Shown: positions 36,801 through 43,245 of the stretch, one piece after another
How positions within the stretch are numbered: the first letter of the stretch is position 1
Layout of the letters: every line of letters starts with the position of its first letter
Assembly (NCBI RefSeq): GCF_030272615.1
Contig: NC_081411.1
Span: 835,624,136-835,688,135, forward strand
Origin: Cryptomeria japonica
Taxonomy: Eukaryota; Streptophyta; Pinopsida; Cupressales; Cupressaceae
Length of the DNA: 64,000 nucleotides
Reading direction: 5' to 3'
Program-made: the position numbers and the translations under genes
The notes under the pieces: generated by a model
Database searches by the model: none
What the model was told of the DNA's origin: nothing
Seen by the model: only the letters and a program-made list of their open reading frames with translations

Positions 36801-39800
36801 CAACAAGAAAGGTAGATTAAGAAAGACAATACAAAGATCTTTTAAACTAGCTTTGGCAATCTAGTATTCACAAAGAATCCATATTAGCATTGAAAGATAT
36901 AAAATAGTCTACTGCTAATTCCAGAAACACTAGAGAAAGAAGGTTGTGGGATAATGACTGTGGTACCAGGTACTGCTGGTAAAGCCTGGGTCCTGGTATG
37001 GGTACAGCCCTAGGTACGGCTTGGGTTCTTCCTGGGTGCCTGGGTTCGCTGTGGGTTGTGAGGGACCCACAGCGAACCCGAGGACTCAGGAAGTACCAAG
37101 GGCTGCACCCAAGCATAGTTTCATACATGAAGTTTCATTCTTCATAACTTTGTGACAGTATTTTGTATCACAATATGCCAGCAAGCAAGCAATTAAATAT
37201 CATTTCAATTTTATTTGTGAGCTGTACCTGTGAACACAGGGTTAGTAAGCTTTATATCAACATTGATGAGATTGATTTCAGTTAATTTACATTATGCATA
37301 TATAGCAGCTGTTTGTTTATGTTTTAACTTCTGTAAAATCACTTTCCTTGTATTGTTAATGATTTGGCATTTTGTCAAATGTTTGAAAAAATGAAATTGA
37401 ACGAACTTCTGCACTTGACACAGCTAGTGGGAGTGGCAATCCAATTGATTATGGTTCAAATGAAATTAAACCAAATGTTGATGTTGACCTTGATGCTTCT
37501 GATGAAGAAGAATATGAATATTAAATATCGATATTCTATTTTTTGGCAATTATGAGTATCACTGTTGTCCATACCGGTTTCAGTTCCGATACCCAAATCG
37601 GCAGCTTAGGATAATGAGAAAGCAAGAACTATGACTGGAATAAGTGCATAATCATTTAACAGTAATTGGTGAATTTATCACGTCAAGAATTTTTTTAGAA
37701 AAGAGTAGAATCAAAGATGGAGGTGGTAGCCCTGAAACAAATATAACAAGGGTGCATTCTAAACATGAAAGCTATTGGGTGACCTTGACCTTACCTTTTA
37801 AGTTTTATCAGACAGAACTTATCAATATTGGAGGCAGTGGACCTCAAACCAAATAAAATAAGGGCACATTCTAAATTGAAATCCATTAAGTGACCTGCTC
37901 TTTTATCAGATATGGAACTTAGCAAATTTAACTGACCCAGTACACCTACAAAACAGAATTCATGTAATATGTGTACCCACAATATAGATGGAACTAGACA
38001 AGTCACAAGGAAGGTCTTAAATAGAAGTCCAAATGTTAGGTTGACGGACAAAGTATTGTATGTACCATTGTCTAAAAGTTAAAACAACCACTTATGCCAA
38101 ACTCTATATTTTCCACAAGCTAATTTGAAAAGATATCCAACCCATCCAGTGACTGTACTTTGGTAATAATGATACCAAATGTTAAAAAACGCATTTCCAG
38201 TAATTTTAGGTTTTGTGCATCGAACTGTTGCTGCAACCATTGCTAGTGAGCGGAAGTGAATTTTGAAATAACCACACCAGCGGAGAATATATATTCACAA
38301 TCAATTCAACCTTAGCAATTTATCCAGACGAAGATCACATATTATAGACTTTACAAGTTTAACTCAAATCTAGACTTCTTTTTAGTTACCAGATTTGCCA
38401 AAATCCTAGACTAAGTTACAGATTAGTTCAGTATACTTGTTAAAAATTACAAATTCTAGCATTTTCAAATTTAATTTCCATATATACTCTTTGCTGCTTA
38501 CCAATAGTTCTAGAATCTCAAACGTAGTTGCAAACTAGTCAATAGATCTGTAAATGAAAAGGGGTTGTAACAAAAGTTGCCAAAAAAATTTGAAGTCAAG
38601 CATCATAATTGAGTTTTCTTGAGGTCTAGGTGCGAAGTTGGAATGATTTTAGAGGAACATAAATCAAGCAGCCATGACGTCACACATGTTAAATTTGCAA
38701 CTTGTCCAAGAGAGGAAGTAAAAAGCTCTTGGAGAAGAAAATGAGTAATTATGAGTTCAAATAGAGTTAGCTTTGCTTGGAGGTTTACGAAAAAAAAATA
38801 TGAGGTAGCAATCAGCAGGTGGGAGATGATCGTTAAGTTCATCGTACTACAAGGATTTATGAAGAGAAGCATATGCAAAAGCTATTAGTGTAGGATTTAT
38901 GGGTGTAAGATGGAATAGTAGGATTTTGTACATGATATTCTTTTCAAACCCTTACCCCATTCTCAACCTCTAAAAGAGGGAACAATCAGCAGGTGGGCTA
39001 CTGATGACCTACCATTACATATAAATTGATGAAGGCAGAGTTTTTCATCCAATATACAGTTATACTACGTCAAATAGATTCCACAAATAAATGGTTGATA
39101 TCTAACGAGCTGTGATCTACTGGTGAGGCAGGGCATCTATCACCACAACAATCCTGGTTCAAAGCTGGAAGATTTATTTAGCATTCCAGCTAACAAATAT
39201 CAAACCATTTGAAAGAAGTTAATTACTTGATAATTAATGTGCCTATTCACCACAGCTTAAAAACCTGTAGAGTTCTAAAAATGCTCATTCCTAACACAGA
39301 CCACTCAAGCTTCATCAATAAACTCAAATCTCAAATCAAATTGAGCGTAGGAAGGAGGTCCCTTCTATAATTGATGGGTTTGCTAATCCGTGATTTCAGA
39401 ACTTGTAGAGTCATTTACCTACCATGTTGTTTGAACTTGGGTACTAATGTTAATTTAGGCATATTTGCTATTTTCGGATTTCGAGTAATTACAAAGCTAA
39501 ACTAACAAGACCAACCAATAAGAAATAACTTTTAAGCTTTGCTAATCAGAATCAAGTGTTAATATAATATGGCCAATAGAATGATTTCTATCGTTAGTTT
39601 AGAATAGGGTAAAGCATGGAGGATGTGAGAGAGAGCGCAAATGATGGTGTGAGGATACATTTTATCATATTATAATAATTATATCCATGACAAGAGCTTA
39701 TTCAAGAGGTTACCCCTGTAATCTAATTATACTGTTTTCCTACATTTGAGTACAAATTTCAAACTCTTGGTTTGTATTTATAGTGATTTCTTGCATCAAA

Positions 39801-40454
39801 TATAATCCTAAGCCTTTTTCTAAGCAGGTTGAGCACCTTCAAGCATGACGTGACAGTCCATGCTTCCTTTCAATAGCGGTAACGAAGAGTTCACATTTGA
39901 AGGACAGTTCGATTAAGGTCTTTCATTGTGTGATATGAAGGATCAATTAAAAACGTATTAACAGTGCTAGCCAACAGAAAAAAGAAATCATACCTTTACA
40001 CGGTATCCCCTGTGGACACCCAAATTTGTCTTCGTTCTTTTAAACAGTGAAATACTAAAAAGACAATCCCAATTGACATTCTGTTTAGAATAGTGTTCAG
40101 GTCTGACCAGTGTAGAGCTCATACGATGGCCTTTGCTAATAGAAAATAACAGATGTGATTCCCATTTACCCACAAAAACAAAAACAAGGACGGCACGAAA
40201 TATAATGATTTCAAAGGGATATGCATCAATACCTGATCAAAAACATTTCGTTTGGCCATTTCATCCCAGAACCTGAGGCAAACCAGGACTATAGAAGCTG
40301 TAAGAGCTGAAACTATTATATCATGTACAATCTGGTCCTGTGGGGAGAACATGGGAATGGAAAACCTAGCAAAAGTCATGTAATTCTCAGGTTTTACAGA
40401 GCATGTTTCCCGTCCCCCTCTGCTTTGAGAGCAACCCACTTGAGAGGGCCCCAT
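662..40454 (-). CDS. FOLK: Farnesol kinase (polyprenol kinase family), six exons with a giant first intron
   Basis: Integral membrane kinase that phosphorylates farnesol, related to phytol kinase VTE5. The Arabidopsis orthologue is plastid-targeted and affects abscisic acid responses (family knowledge). The gene model is 40454-40233, 1908-1841, 1631-1500, 1281-1166, 1060-946, 839-662. All junctions use GT-AG and keep frame, giving about 276 residues against roughly 300 for the family. Motifs in order: RKFVHINIGLVFMLCWPLFS (exon 2), MVKSMSRYGDA (exon 3), ELLKGPLYY and LCAGDG (exon 4), ADIAGRRLGTIKLPYNRNKS (exon 5), and ESLPISTDIDDNLT near the C-terminus (exon 6). Several hydrophobic helices are evident. 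Exon 1 ends FDQ and exon 2 begins KLNRK, as in the family. No in-frame stop or frameshift was found. The oddity is the 38.3-kb first intron, and a second exon 1 upstream at 45.1 kb. Gene identity is firm; which first exon is used is not known. Confidence 0.9.
946..1060 (-). CDS. FOLK: FOLK exon 5
   Basis: 115-nt exon between acceptor CACACAG (1061) and donor GTGGGT (945). It encodes VADIAGRRLG and TIKLPYNRNKSFAGS, the most conserved cytosolic stretch of the kinase family, followed by a membrane helix (MLIMGFTVSVG). Phase joins exon 4 (GGA GAT G) and exon 6 exactly. Confidence 0.9.
1166..1281 (-). CDS. FOLK: FOLK exon 4
   Basis: 116-nt exon between acceptor ATCTCCCAG (1282) and donor GTATAC (1165). 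It encodes ELLKGPLYYACSL, a hydrophobic helix, WRTSPTAPVA and MATLCAGDG. The Gly-Asp at its end belongs to the conserved CAGDG motif shared with phytol kinases. Confidence 0.9.
1500..1631 (-). CDS. FOLK: FOLK exon 3
   Basis: 132-nt exon between acceptor TGTCTTTCAG (1632) and donor GTTAGA (1499). It encodes NGPQAPYLAALAPGVN, a hydrophobic stretch, and KNEAMVKSMSRYGDA. The split Ser codon (AG|T) with exon 2 and split Arg codon (AG|G) with exon 4 both restore the family sequence. Confidence 0.9.
1841..1908 (-). CDS. FOLK: FOLK exon 2
   Basis: 68-nt exon encoding KLNRKFVHINIGLVFMLCWP and the start of LFS. The acceptor CTCCTTGTAG ends at 1909 and the donor GTATGC begins at 1840. It begins in phase 0, so either exon 1 copy (both ending FDQ, phase 0) joins without frame change. 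Its acceptor is the 3' end of the giant intron. Confidence 0.9.
2520..2841 (+). repeat. Copia 5' LTR
   Basis: About 322 bp, starting TGTTCGGTTGTGAAGC and ending TTTTCTTAACA. The same sequence, diverged, recurs at 31057-31383. It is followed at once by a Met-tRNA primer site. The plus-strand ORF within it is not a gene. Confidence 0.85.
2844..2857 (+). promoter_or_regulatory. Copia primer-binding site (initiator Met tRNA)
   Basis: TGGTATCAAAGTGC lies two bases after the LTR end. It matches the usual plant Copia primer site (TGGTATCAGAGC) with small changes. Confidence 0.8.
2917..3489 (+). pseudogene. Copia gag, 5' part (broken)
   Basis: Starts with ATG and MEETDKWRSEKFSGQNF. Several frames then carry Copia gag landmarks, including MSDEDWDKLDQ, GDNITNHLK and the repeated LLCS...NGWEGVV segment. 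Many stops and frameshifts are present. Part of the last segment is duplicated in tandem (around 3340-3440). Homology ends near 3489, where a large insertion begins. Confidence 0.75.
4757..4881 (-). mobile_element. SINE-like insertion, 5'-truncated
   Basis: A GC-richer island of about 125 bp in very AT-rich DNA, flanked by perfect 10-bp direct repeats TTAACAATAT (4747-4756 and 4882-4891). On the minus strand it ends in a run of A (plus-strand T run at 4757-4765). It carries ATGGGATTAGTCTCGCTTC, similar in style to the 3' half of plant tRNA-derived SINEs. No complete A/B box promoter was found, so the 5' end is probably missing. Confidence 0.5.
5082..6605 (+). mobile_element. 5'-truncated LINE (non-LTR retrotransposon) with poly(A) tail
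   Basis: About 1.5 kb ending in a run of about 18 A at 6588-6605. It holds only the 3' end of the second open frame and a 3' UTR, typical of incomplete reverse transcription. An AT-rich direct repeat (ATAATAT) may be the target duplication but is not decisive in this sequence. Confidence 0.75.
5090..6308 (+). pseudogene. LINE ORF2 C-terminus with zf-RVT domain
   Basis: The clearest open part is 5519-5998. It shows LWQKCFLQIWKNPIPPKIQC, a Trp/Arg-rich helix, RLPLR, and then CSICRLPDTCKHIFFDCSFA. The latter is the Cys-Cys-His-Cys zinc-binding (zf-RVT) domain that follows reverse transcriptase in plant LINEs. Frameshifts before and after extend the homology from about 5090 to 6308. Reverse transcriptase and endonuclease are absent. 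Confidence 0.75.
8005..8618 (+). pseudogene. Copia gag zinc knuckle and protease (broken)
   Basis: Carries an Arg/Lys-rich stretch and the gag knuckle YCGKEGHMKNH (CCHC-type, first and last Cys lost to stops). A protease-like region follows: SFHATSC, GNVYLGDDEPCNI, DVLLKLKNG, LLKDVRHVPRLKK and TRQLDAHKYNI. Multiple stops. It breaks at the M1 insertion after the target site CAATG (8619-8623). Confidence 0.75.
9521..9612 (-). promoter_or_regulatory. P1 second promoter: telo-box palindrome plus TATA
   Basis: The palindrome AAACCCTAATTAGGGTTT (9595-9612) stands about 62 bp upstream, in sense, of CTATTTATATCC (around 9533-9521). AAACCCTA is the plant telo-box, bound by telomere-repeat-binding factors in many promoters. 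The same pair with 61-65 bp spacing occurs in all four family members. Confidence 0.55.
9760..12945 (-). pseudogene. Unknown element-encoded protein, about 1,060 codons with one TAG
   Basis: Reads from ATG (12945-12943, MATPKAGASTSR) through 628 residues to TAG at 11061-11059. It continues in the same frame for about 430 residues to the stop at 9760. The stop context AGG TAG GAA GAA suggests a CAG to TAG transition. The first part has a Trp/Leu-rich globular region (about residues 30-470; EAISEAFHLPEHKD, YFEKWMFYFIQVIVQGKG) and then a charged tail with KRKERPEKRESCKKK, which could be a nuclear signal. The second part looks helical and acidic. I recognise no catalytic motif; the VxNEGNTLAYLSEEAI region recalls plant-mobile or Tat extra-ORF domains only loosely. 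The start was chosen because M2 keeps the same MATPKAG beginning just after an apparent acceptor site. Function unknown. Confidence 0.65.
12948..13153 (-). other. Probable leader intron of the P1 gene
   Basis: Donor AAGAGAG|GTACGG and acceptor TTGTGTAG lie just before the ATG. P2 keeps an equivalent donor (CAAAGAG|GTATGA) and TTGTGTAG acceptor. M2 has GGAAG|GTATGA at 24806 and TTGTGTAG at 25039. Conservation of both ends while the interior drifts supports a real intron. Confidence 0.6.
13487..13499 (-). promoter_or_regulatory. P1 first TATA box
   Basis: Minus strand GCGCTTATAAAGGG, downstream of the palindrome array and about 540 bp before the ORF start. P2 has TATAAAGG near 27485 and M2 has CTATTTAAGG near 24550 at the same place. 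It probably drives the element's gene. Confidence 0.55.
13829..15758 (-). repeat. P1 palindrome array, 13 units at about 168 bp
   Basis: Each unit has left arm TCGCYCTGGTCCCT and right arm AGGGACAGGAGCGA around a 4-5 base loop. Starts are near 13829, 13994, 14161, 14329, 14497, 14673, 14839, 15015, 15179, 15348, 15389, 15559 and 15723. Spacing is 164-176 bp except one 41-bp pair. Palindromes are well conserved while the roughly 130-bp spacers are much more diverged. No gene is present. Confidence 0.85.
16686..18907 (+). repeat. M1 palindrome array, 14 units
   Basis: Units have arms TTTCGCTCCTGACCCT and AGGGTCCAGAGCGAAA with a short TCCA-type loop. Starts are near 16686, 16862, 17028, 17205, 17385, 17523, 17700, 17866, 18033, 18198, 18375, 18551, 18720 and 18868. 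Most spacings are 165-180 bp (two are 138 and 148). Small ORFs on the minus strand repeatedly spell ALDPLEGSGAK; this is only the palindrome translated. Confidence 0.85.
19048..19285 (+). pseudogene. M1 gene-slot remnant
   Basis: Opens ATGGAGGAAACTAGGCC and holds a Gln-Gly-Arg-rich short frame. Similar CCAGTCCA...CAAGGACGACC text occurs in M2 and the same position in P2. A following block (around 19399-19460, CATGACCAGATTCAATGTAC) is shared with M2 and P2 but not P1. It occupies the position of the P1 gene and probably does not make a working protein. Confidence 0.4.
19557..19647 (+). promoter_or_regulatory. M1 second promoter: telo-box palindrome plus TATATAAAG
   Basis: AAACCTTAATTAGGGTTT (19557-19574, one base off the perfect palindrome) is followed 65 bp later by CCCTATATAAAGCC (TATATAAAG at 19639-19647), a strong TATA box. 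If M1 is a solo LTR, this would be the U3/R boundary. Confidence 0.6.
20839..21597 (+). pseudogene. Copia pol fragments (pre-integrase, RT, RNase H)
   Basis: Begins MVVANDVTKLWHKRLGHMNK (the GAG-pre-integrase zinc region), then jumps to an RT end fragment (SQQKYIEKVMNRFSMKDSK). RNase H follows (KRYVFTFVGAAISWISRL, PSIEAEYIAIIEAI). Most of integrase and RT are deleted and several stops are present. It is the middle part of the element at 2520-31383, between the M1 and M2 insertion sites. Confidence 0.8.
22046..24018 (+). repeat. M2 palindrome array, about 12-13 units
   Basis: Same palindrome type as M1, many with AGAGGGTCCAGGGCGAAA right arms. Starts are near 22046, 22221, 22388, 22552, 22729/22752, 22914, 23125, 23303, 23469, 23637, 23805 and 23980. 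Spacing is mostly 164-185 bp. The unit at 22729 is a half-copy followed at once by a full one. Confidence 0.85.
24548..25039 (+). promoter_or_regulatory. M2 first promoter and spliced leader
   Basis: CTATTTAAGGG near 24550 follows a GAGCGCCC context shared with P1 and P2. The leader repeats GCGAATT words. A probable intron runs 24806-25039 (GGAAG|GTATGA ... TTGTGTAG) and ends eight bases before ATG at 25047. Confidence 0.5.
25047..25352 (+). pseudogene. M2 truncated gene (MATPKAG start)
   Basis: Opens MATPKAGGSTTWQTLVKEDQ, clearly the same start as the P1 gene (MATPKAGASTSRPALMKEDQ). It then departs and ends after about 100 residues, LPRLSIG. More than 2.8 kb of the P1 coding region is missing. 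It supports the P1 start codon choice and shows that M2 descends from a gene-bearing form. Confidence 0.6.
25422..25512 (+). promoter_or_regulatory. M2 second promoter, interrupted by P2
   Basis: AAACCCTAATTAGGGTTT (25422-25439) is followed 61 bp later by GCTATATATGCC, where P2 is inserted (target ATGCC, 25508-25512). The rest of M2 continues at 29861. Confidence 0.6.
26369..26458 (-). promoter_or_regulatory. P2 second promoter: telo-box palindrome plus TATA
   Basis: Perfect AAACCCTAATTAGGGTTT at 26441-26458; in sense (minus) it precedes GCACTATATAAGCCC by 61 bp. The same arrangement as in P1, M1 and M2. Confidence 0.55.
27821..29410 (-). repeat. P2 palindrome array, irregular
   Basis: P1-type palindromes start near 27821, 27988, 28155, 28329 (followed by two more within 110 bp), 28846, 29003 (followed by one more), 29211 and 29376. 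The array is broken at about 28443-28740 by a foldback and by a piece that in M1 lies before the array. Several units are half-copies, so this copy has been rearranged. Confidence 0.8.
28474..28558. repeat. Small foldback inside the P2 array
   Basis: Arms GGAATATAACATTTAAGTAT and ATACTTTAAGTTATATTCC face each other across about 40 bp. It could be a tiny inverted-repeat transposon or a hairpin formed during rearrangement. Confidence 0.5.
30734..30985 (+). pseudogene. Copia RNase H C-terminal end
   Basis: Continues the Copia pol after M2 and its GGTAG duplication. It reads FCMITAKVQFIWQKVQLF in one frame, then RYHFIQSVLEQSKLKLEKI and FADAFT, as at the end of Copia polyproteins. A purine-rich tract GTGGGAGA precedes the 3' LTR at 31057. 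Confidence 0.75.
31057..31383 (+). repeat. Copia 3' LTR
   Basis: Starts TGTTCAGTTGTGAAGC and ends TTTTCTTAACA; the diverged partner of 2520-2841, with visible indels (for example AATAGATTAATAC near 31236). Confidence 0.85.
31384..32600. other. FOLK intron 1 DNA, no gene; one tandem duplication
   Basis: I see no coding or transposon landmarks. A 61-bp-period direct duplication lies at 32214-32327 (GGGTCATAACTAATAGGC... and GAGGTTCTTGAACCTCTGTT in each copy). The latter contains a small inverted repeat GAGGTTCTTGAACCTC. Confidence 0.6.
32601..33181. mobile_element. Non-autonomous TIR DNA transposon (hAT-like by TSD)
   Basis: 581 bp with terminal inverted repeats CTAAGTTACCAGAAA and, from the other end, CTTAGTTGCCAGAAA (two mismatches). 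Perfect 8-bp direct repeats GTGGAGAG flank it at 32593-32600 and 33182-33189. The interior is AT-rich with a (TA) run near 32682-32705 and subterminal GAAACG words at both ends. No coding capacity. The 8-bp duplication fits hAT; a Mutator-type 9-bp duplication is nearly as good. Confidence 0.7.
33190..36235. other. FOLK intron 1 DNA, nothing recognisable
   Basis: No transposon ends, coding homology or strong repeats were found. Minus-strand open frames at 33729-33935 and 34870-35184 have no recognisable motifs and I do not call them genes. Confidence 0.5.
37000..37110. repeat. GC-rich long hairpin
   Basis: Arms of about 53 bp: GGGTACAGCCCTAGGTACG... pairs with ...GTACCAAGGGCTGCACCC, and inner arms CTGGGTTCGCTGTGGGT / ACCCACAGCGAACCCG flank a loop of a few bases. 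Much more GC-rich than its surroundings. Confidence 0.65.
37417..37524 (+). pseudogene. Possible hAT transposase C-terminal tail
   Basis: Frame reading DTASGSGNPIDYGSNEI, then DVDLDASDEEEYEY and a stop. An acidic tail like this ends many plant hAT transposases. It is too short for a firm call and no dimerisation domain is preserved upstream. Confidence 0.3.
37715..37905. repeat. Diverged tandem duplication
   Basis: Two units of about 110 bp share TGGAGG..GT...CCT, AACAAGGGTGCATTCTAAA-type text and a ...TGGGTGACCT / TAAGTGACCT end. Only in copy A of the large duplication. Confidence 0.5.
40233..40454 (-). CDS. FOLK: FOLK exon 1, copy A (N-terminus)
   Basis: Encodes 74 residues from ATG at 40452-40454 to FDQ, ending at donor CAG|GTATTG. 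The first 30 or so residues are polar and basic (plastid transit-like, inference). They are followed by a membrane helix, SALTASIVLVCLRF, and WDEMAKRNVFDQ, which matches the stretch before KL-RK in farnesol kinases. It is the nearer of the two first exons to exon 2, 38.3 kb away. The ATG was chosen as the start of the open frame; an upstream start cannot be excluded. Confidence 0.85.
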
Positions 40455-41510
40455 AACTAGATTGAGCCTCTCTCTAGTTTTCTAGTAGTAACCCACTGAA
40501 ATATGTGGAATTCCTACTAAATTTCCTGATTAAATAGCTATACCTATGTATTACAAGTTTTGGCTGGAGACACCTTAAGCCTTGGATGCCAGTTCCCAGT
40601 TAATTAGCCATCAGGAATATAATAATACAAAATTCGAGAATCATTTTATCCGAGCTCACTCAAAACTTCTTAAATCCTGTTTATATATGTATTGACTGTA
40701 CTAATGGAATTTTTCCGTCAGAATTTGAATTTCATAGAGAGTTTTAAAAAAAATCTCATTTAAACGGAAAGACCTTATGTCCCCTATAAGATGGAGGTTA
40801 TCTATAGATACGTGGAATGCATTAAATCAAAGTTAAAACTAAAATTTTGTTGTTTATTTATGTAGATAAGGATTGATGCTTTTTTTGTCTCATATAAAAT
40901 GGAATAAACTTAAAAATAATTGTTGTACGGGACGGTGTGGATGCACTCGAAGCTTGTGGAATGAATATGGTGACTTACACACCGTGATTATGTGGACGCT
41001 GGGACAAATAAAAATAATTAAATTTTAAAATTAAAAATAAGTTTGCGTATATTTGTTTTTGTTAGGTTAAGTTTGTGTGTATATTTTGTATTATGTTGGG
41101 GATAGATTCAAGCGTATCATGGTTTCAGTTAGTGAGATGTCCTTTTTGTCCAGATGTGGAAAACAATGGACCGATGTCTTGGGAAACTTTCCTGTTATTT
41201 TTGGGTCTTGATTTGTATGATAATGTGTTGGTTCAGTAAGACAAGTAATTTTAAGGCATATTTGGATGACTAGATGCTCTATTGTGTTCTCTAACAACTG
41301 TTATCAGGTAACTGTGATTTTTGAGCTTTATTATTCTGACATCTTTTTACAAATTGCTTTTCTTCTCTTGCAATTGCAGTCTTCATCAAAGATGGATATC
41401 AATTCTATAAACCACCTTCAGCTAATCAAAAAGCAAGTAATACAATTTCAAAGAATTAATGGATTTGGACAAAATCAAAGATCGTTACAGTGGATGAATA
41501 GTCTTCTTTG

Positions 41511-42386
41511 AACCTTCTAATGACTTCTATGTAATTTTGATTAGATTGTCTATGCTTTTTCCTGCTACCTTTTAGTAGCATATATTATTTGTAAAATTGC
41601 TTTGTTCAATATTGGAAAAAAAATGTACTGTGGTTTATTTATATTTATATATTTTTATTCATAAGTATATATCTGTTGTATGATATTAAAATTTATGTTA
41701 AATAATTTGAAATTGTATCAATTAGAGTTATGATAGAGATTTTTTTATTTTAAAAATTGATTTTTATTATGTATAATCTAATTTAATACGTTTCTTATCT
41801 CTTAAAACAAACAACAAAATTAGAGTAAAGAGGGAGATCAAGGTGAAAGTGGCGAAAACGTCCAGGAAGAAGTAATATATGTGTCTGCTATCACTCACAA
41901 AGATGTCATGGAATTGGTAAAAACGGTTTGTCGAGGCAGACAATCAACAAATGGATCAGGGATCATTAGGTAGGAGATCTGATGGTAAATTTCCTTCGGA
42001 CCAAAAGTTTCTTTGTTGTTACATGTTAGAATCAAAAGCAGAGAAAGACTTGACATTCTGAAGGAAGAAATGTGGATGTTTAGCAACTCTAATCTATATC
42101 TATAGAAGTGGATACTGAACTTTCATCCAACACAAACCAAGTCTACAGAGGGCTGGATATGGTAAGACTTTACAACCTACCCTTTGAATATTATTCTGGC
42201 AAGTGCCTGAAAATGATTGAAGGTTTAATCAGGAAAACCCTAAGCATTGATCTTGTAGGTTGTAAATTGTTGTCGCTCACAATTTCATGCTAGATTTAGC
42301 ACTCATTTTGGCCTGTGTACCTGATAATGTCTGAGTATGCCCATTTTAGGAAACTTGGTTCCCTAGTGTCGAGCCTATTGAAGCAT
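41511..42386. other. Junction between duplication copies
   Basis: AT-rich DNA (41630-41810), then about 500 bp with short open stretches (for example VSAITHKDVMELVKTVCRG at about 41878) that I cannot place in a family. No clear duplication breakpoint signature. Confidence 0.4.
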
Positions 42387-42831
42387 GAATGCACACATTG
42401 ATATTTTTGTTTGATGTGAAGAACTAGTAGAAGTGCTGTCCATACCAAAAGCAAAAAAATGTATGAAATGCAAGAAGGTTGATGTGGCTACAACGGAGCC
42501 TTTGTAACTTTCACCAGCCCCCTCTTTGCCTGATGTTAATTGTTATCTAATTTTTGGAAGGGGCCCATGTAATTTGCCCTTGCCCTTTAAACCAGTAAAT
42601 CTGATCTGGGTGTGTGTAGATTGTGCACCATTAATAGTAGCTGTAAGTAAACAAATGGATCATTTTGGATTATAATAGCTGGATGGTTAAGTTGATTTAT
42701 TTATTTTTATTGGGTGAACTCACTGTTATGAGAATCCTCTAATTTGGTGCCATTTTTGCAGCCATCGGGTGTCTCACCCAGGTTTACTAGCAAAAAATAA
42801 ACTAAGCGCCACATGATACAAACAATTTGTT

Positions 42832-43245
42832 TGTATTAGATAAGCAGGGAGAGAGCCCTGATCCCAAACAAACAAGAAACAACAAAGATGAAACATAAAA
42901 AATCAGTGAGGACCCCCCTGCACTGAAGCAAACCGGAACATCAACAGAGGATTACCAGTCCAGAAAATCCAACCAGCAGCAGAGACATAACCAGCTGACT
43001 AAGAAGAAAACAAGAGCTAACACAATCTACCAAGAGAATCTACCAGGTCTTGATAAAACACATCTAAGCAAACAAACAGCCTAGTAAGTCTCAAAGCGGA
43101 TGACATGCTCCCTCCAGGAGCAACAGACAGAGGCCAACCAAAGACAATGAACGACATCAATAAGAAGTATAGAGAGCCACGCTATAAATCCAGTCTTATC
43201 CAGCTCCCAAAACGCAGCCCCACAGATCCTCATGATGACTCATAA
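42832..43245 (-). mobile_element. Short non-LTR insertion, present only in copy B
   Basis: 414 bp flanked by 14-bp direct repeats, ACAAACAATTTGTT (42818-42831) and ACAAACAACTTGTT (43246-43259). Copy A has the empty site (CCAAACAACTTGTTATGACT near 36666). On the minus strand it ends GCTTATCTAATACAAA, like a LINE 3' terminus. No domain survives. Confidence 0.65.

Larger units (their letters stand above)
1909..40232 (-). other. FOLK intron 1 (38.3 kb), filled with nested transposons
   Basis: Runs from donor GTATTG at 40232 to acceptor CTTGTAG at 1909. About 29 kb of it is a single nested transposon block (2520-31383). The rest is low-copy-looking DNA with a small DNA transposon, a hAT-like remnant and tandem repeats. 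The stretch 1909-2519 shows nothing recognisable. Confidence 0.8.
36236..41510. repeat. Duplication copy A, containing FOLK exon 1A
   Basis: Direct duplicate of 42387-47608. Matching blocks include 36236-36850 with 42387-43420, 38630-40660 with 43440-45500, and 40915-41510 with about 46895-47608. Copy A alone has 36850-38630, which includes a hairpin and a hAT-like tail. Flanking introns, first exon and upstream DNA are all duplicated. Confidence 0.8.
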
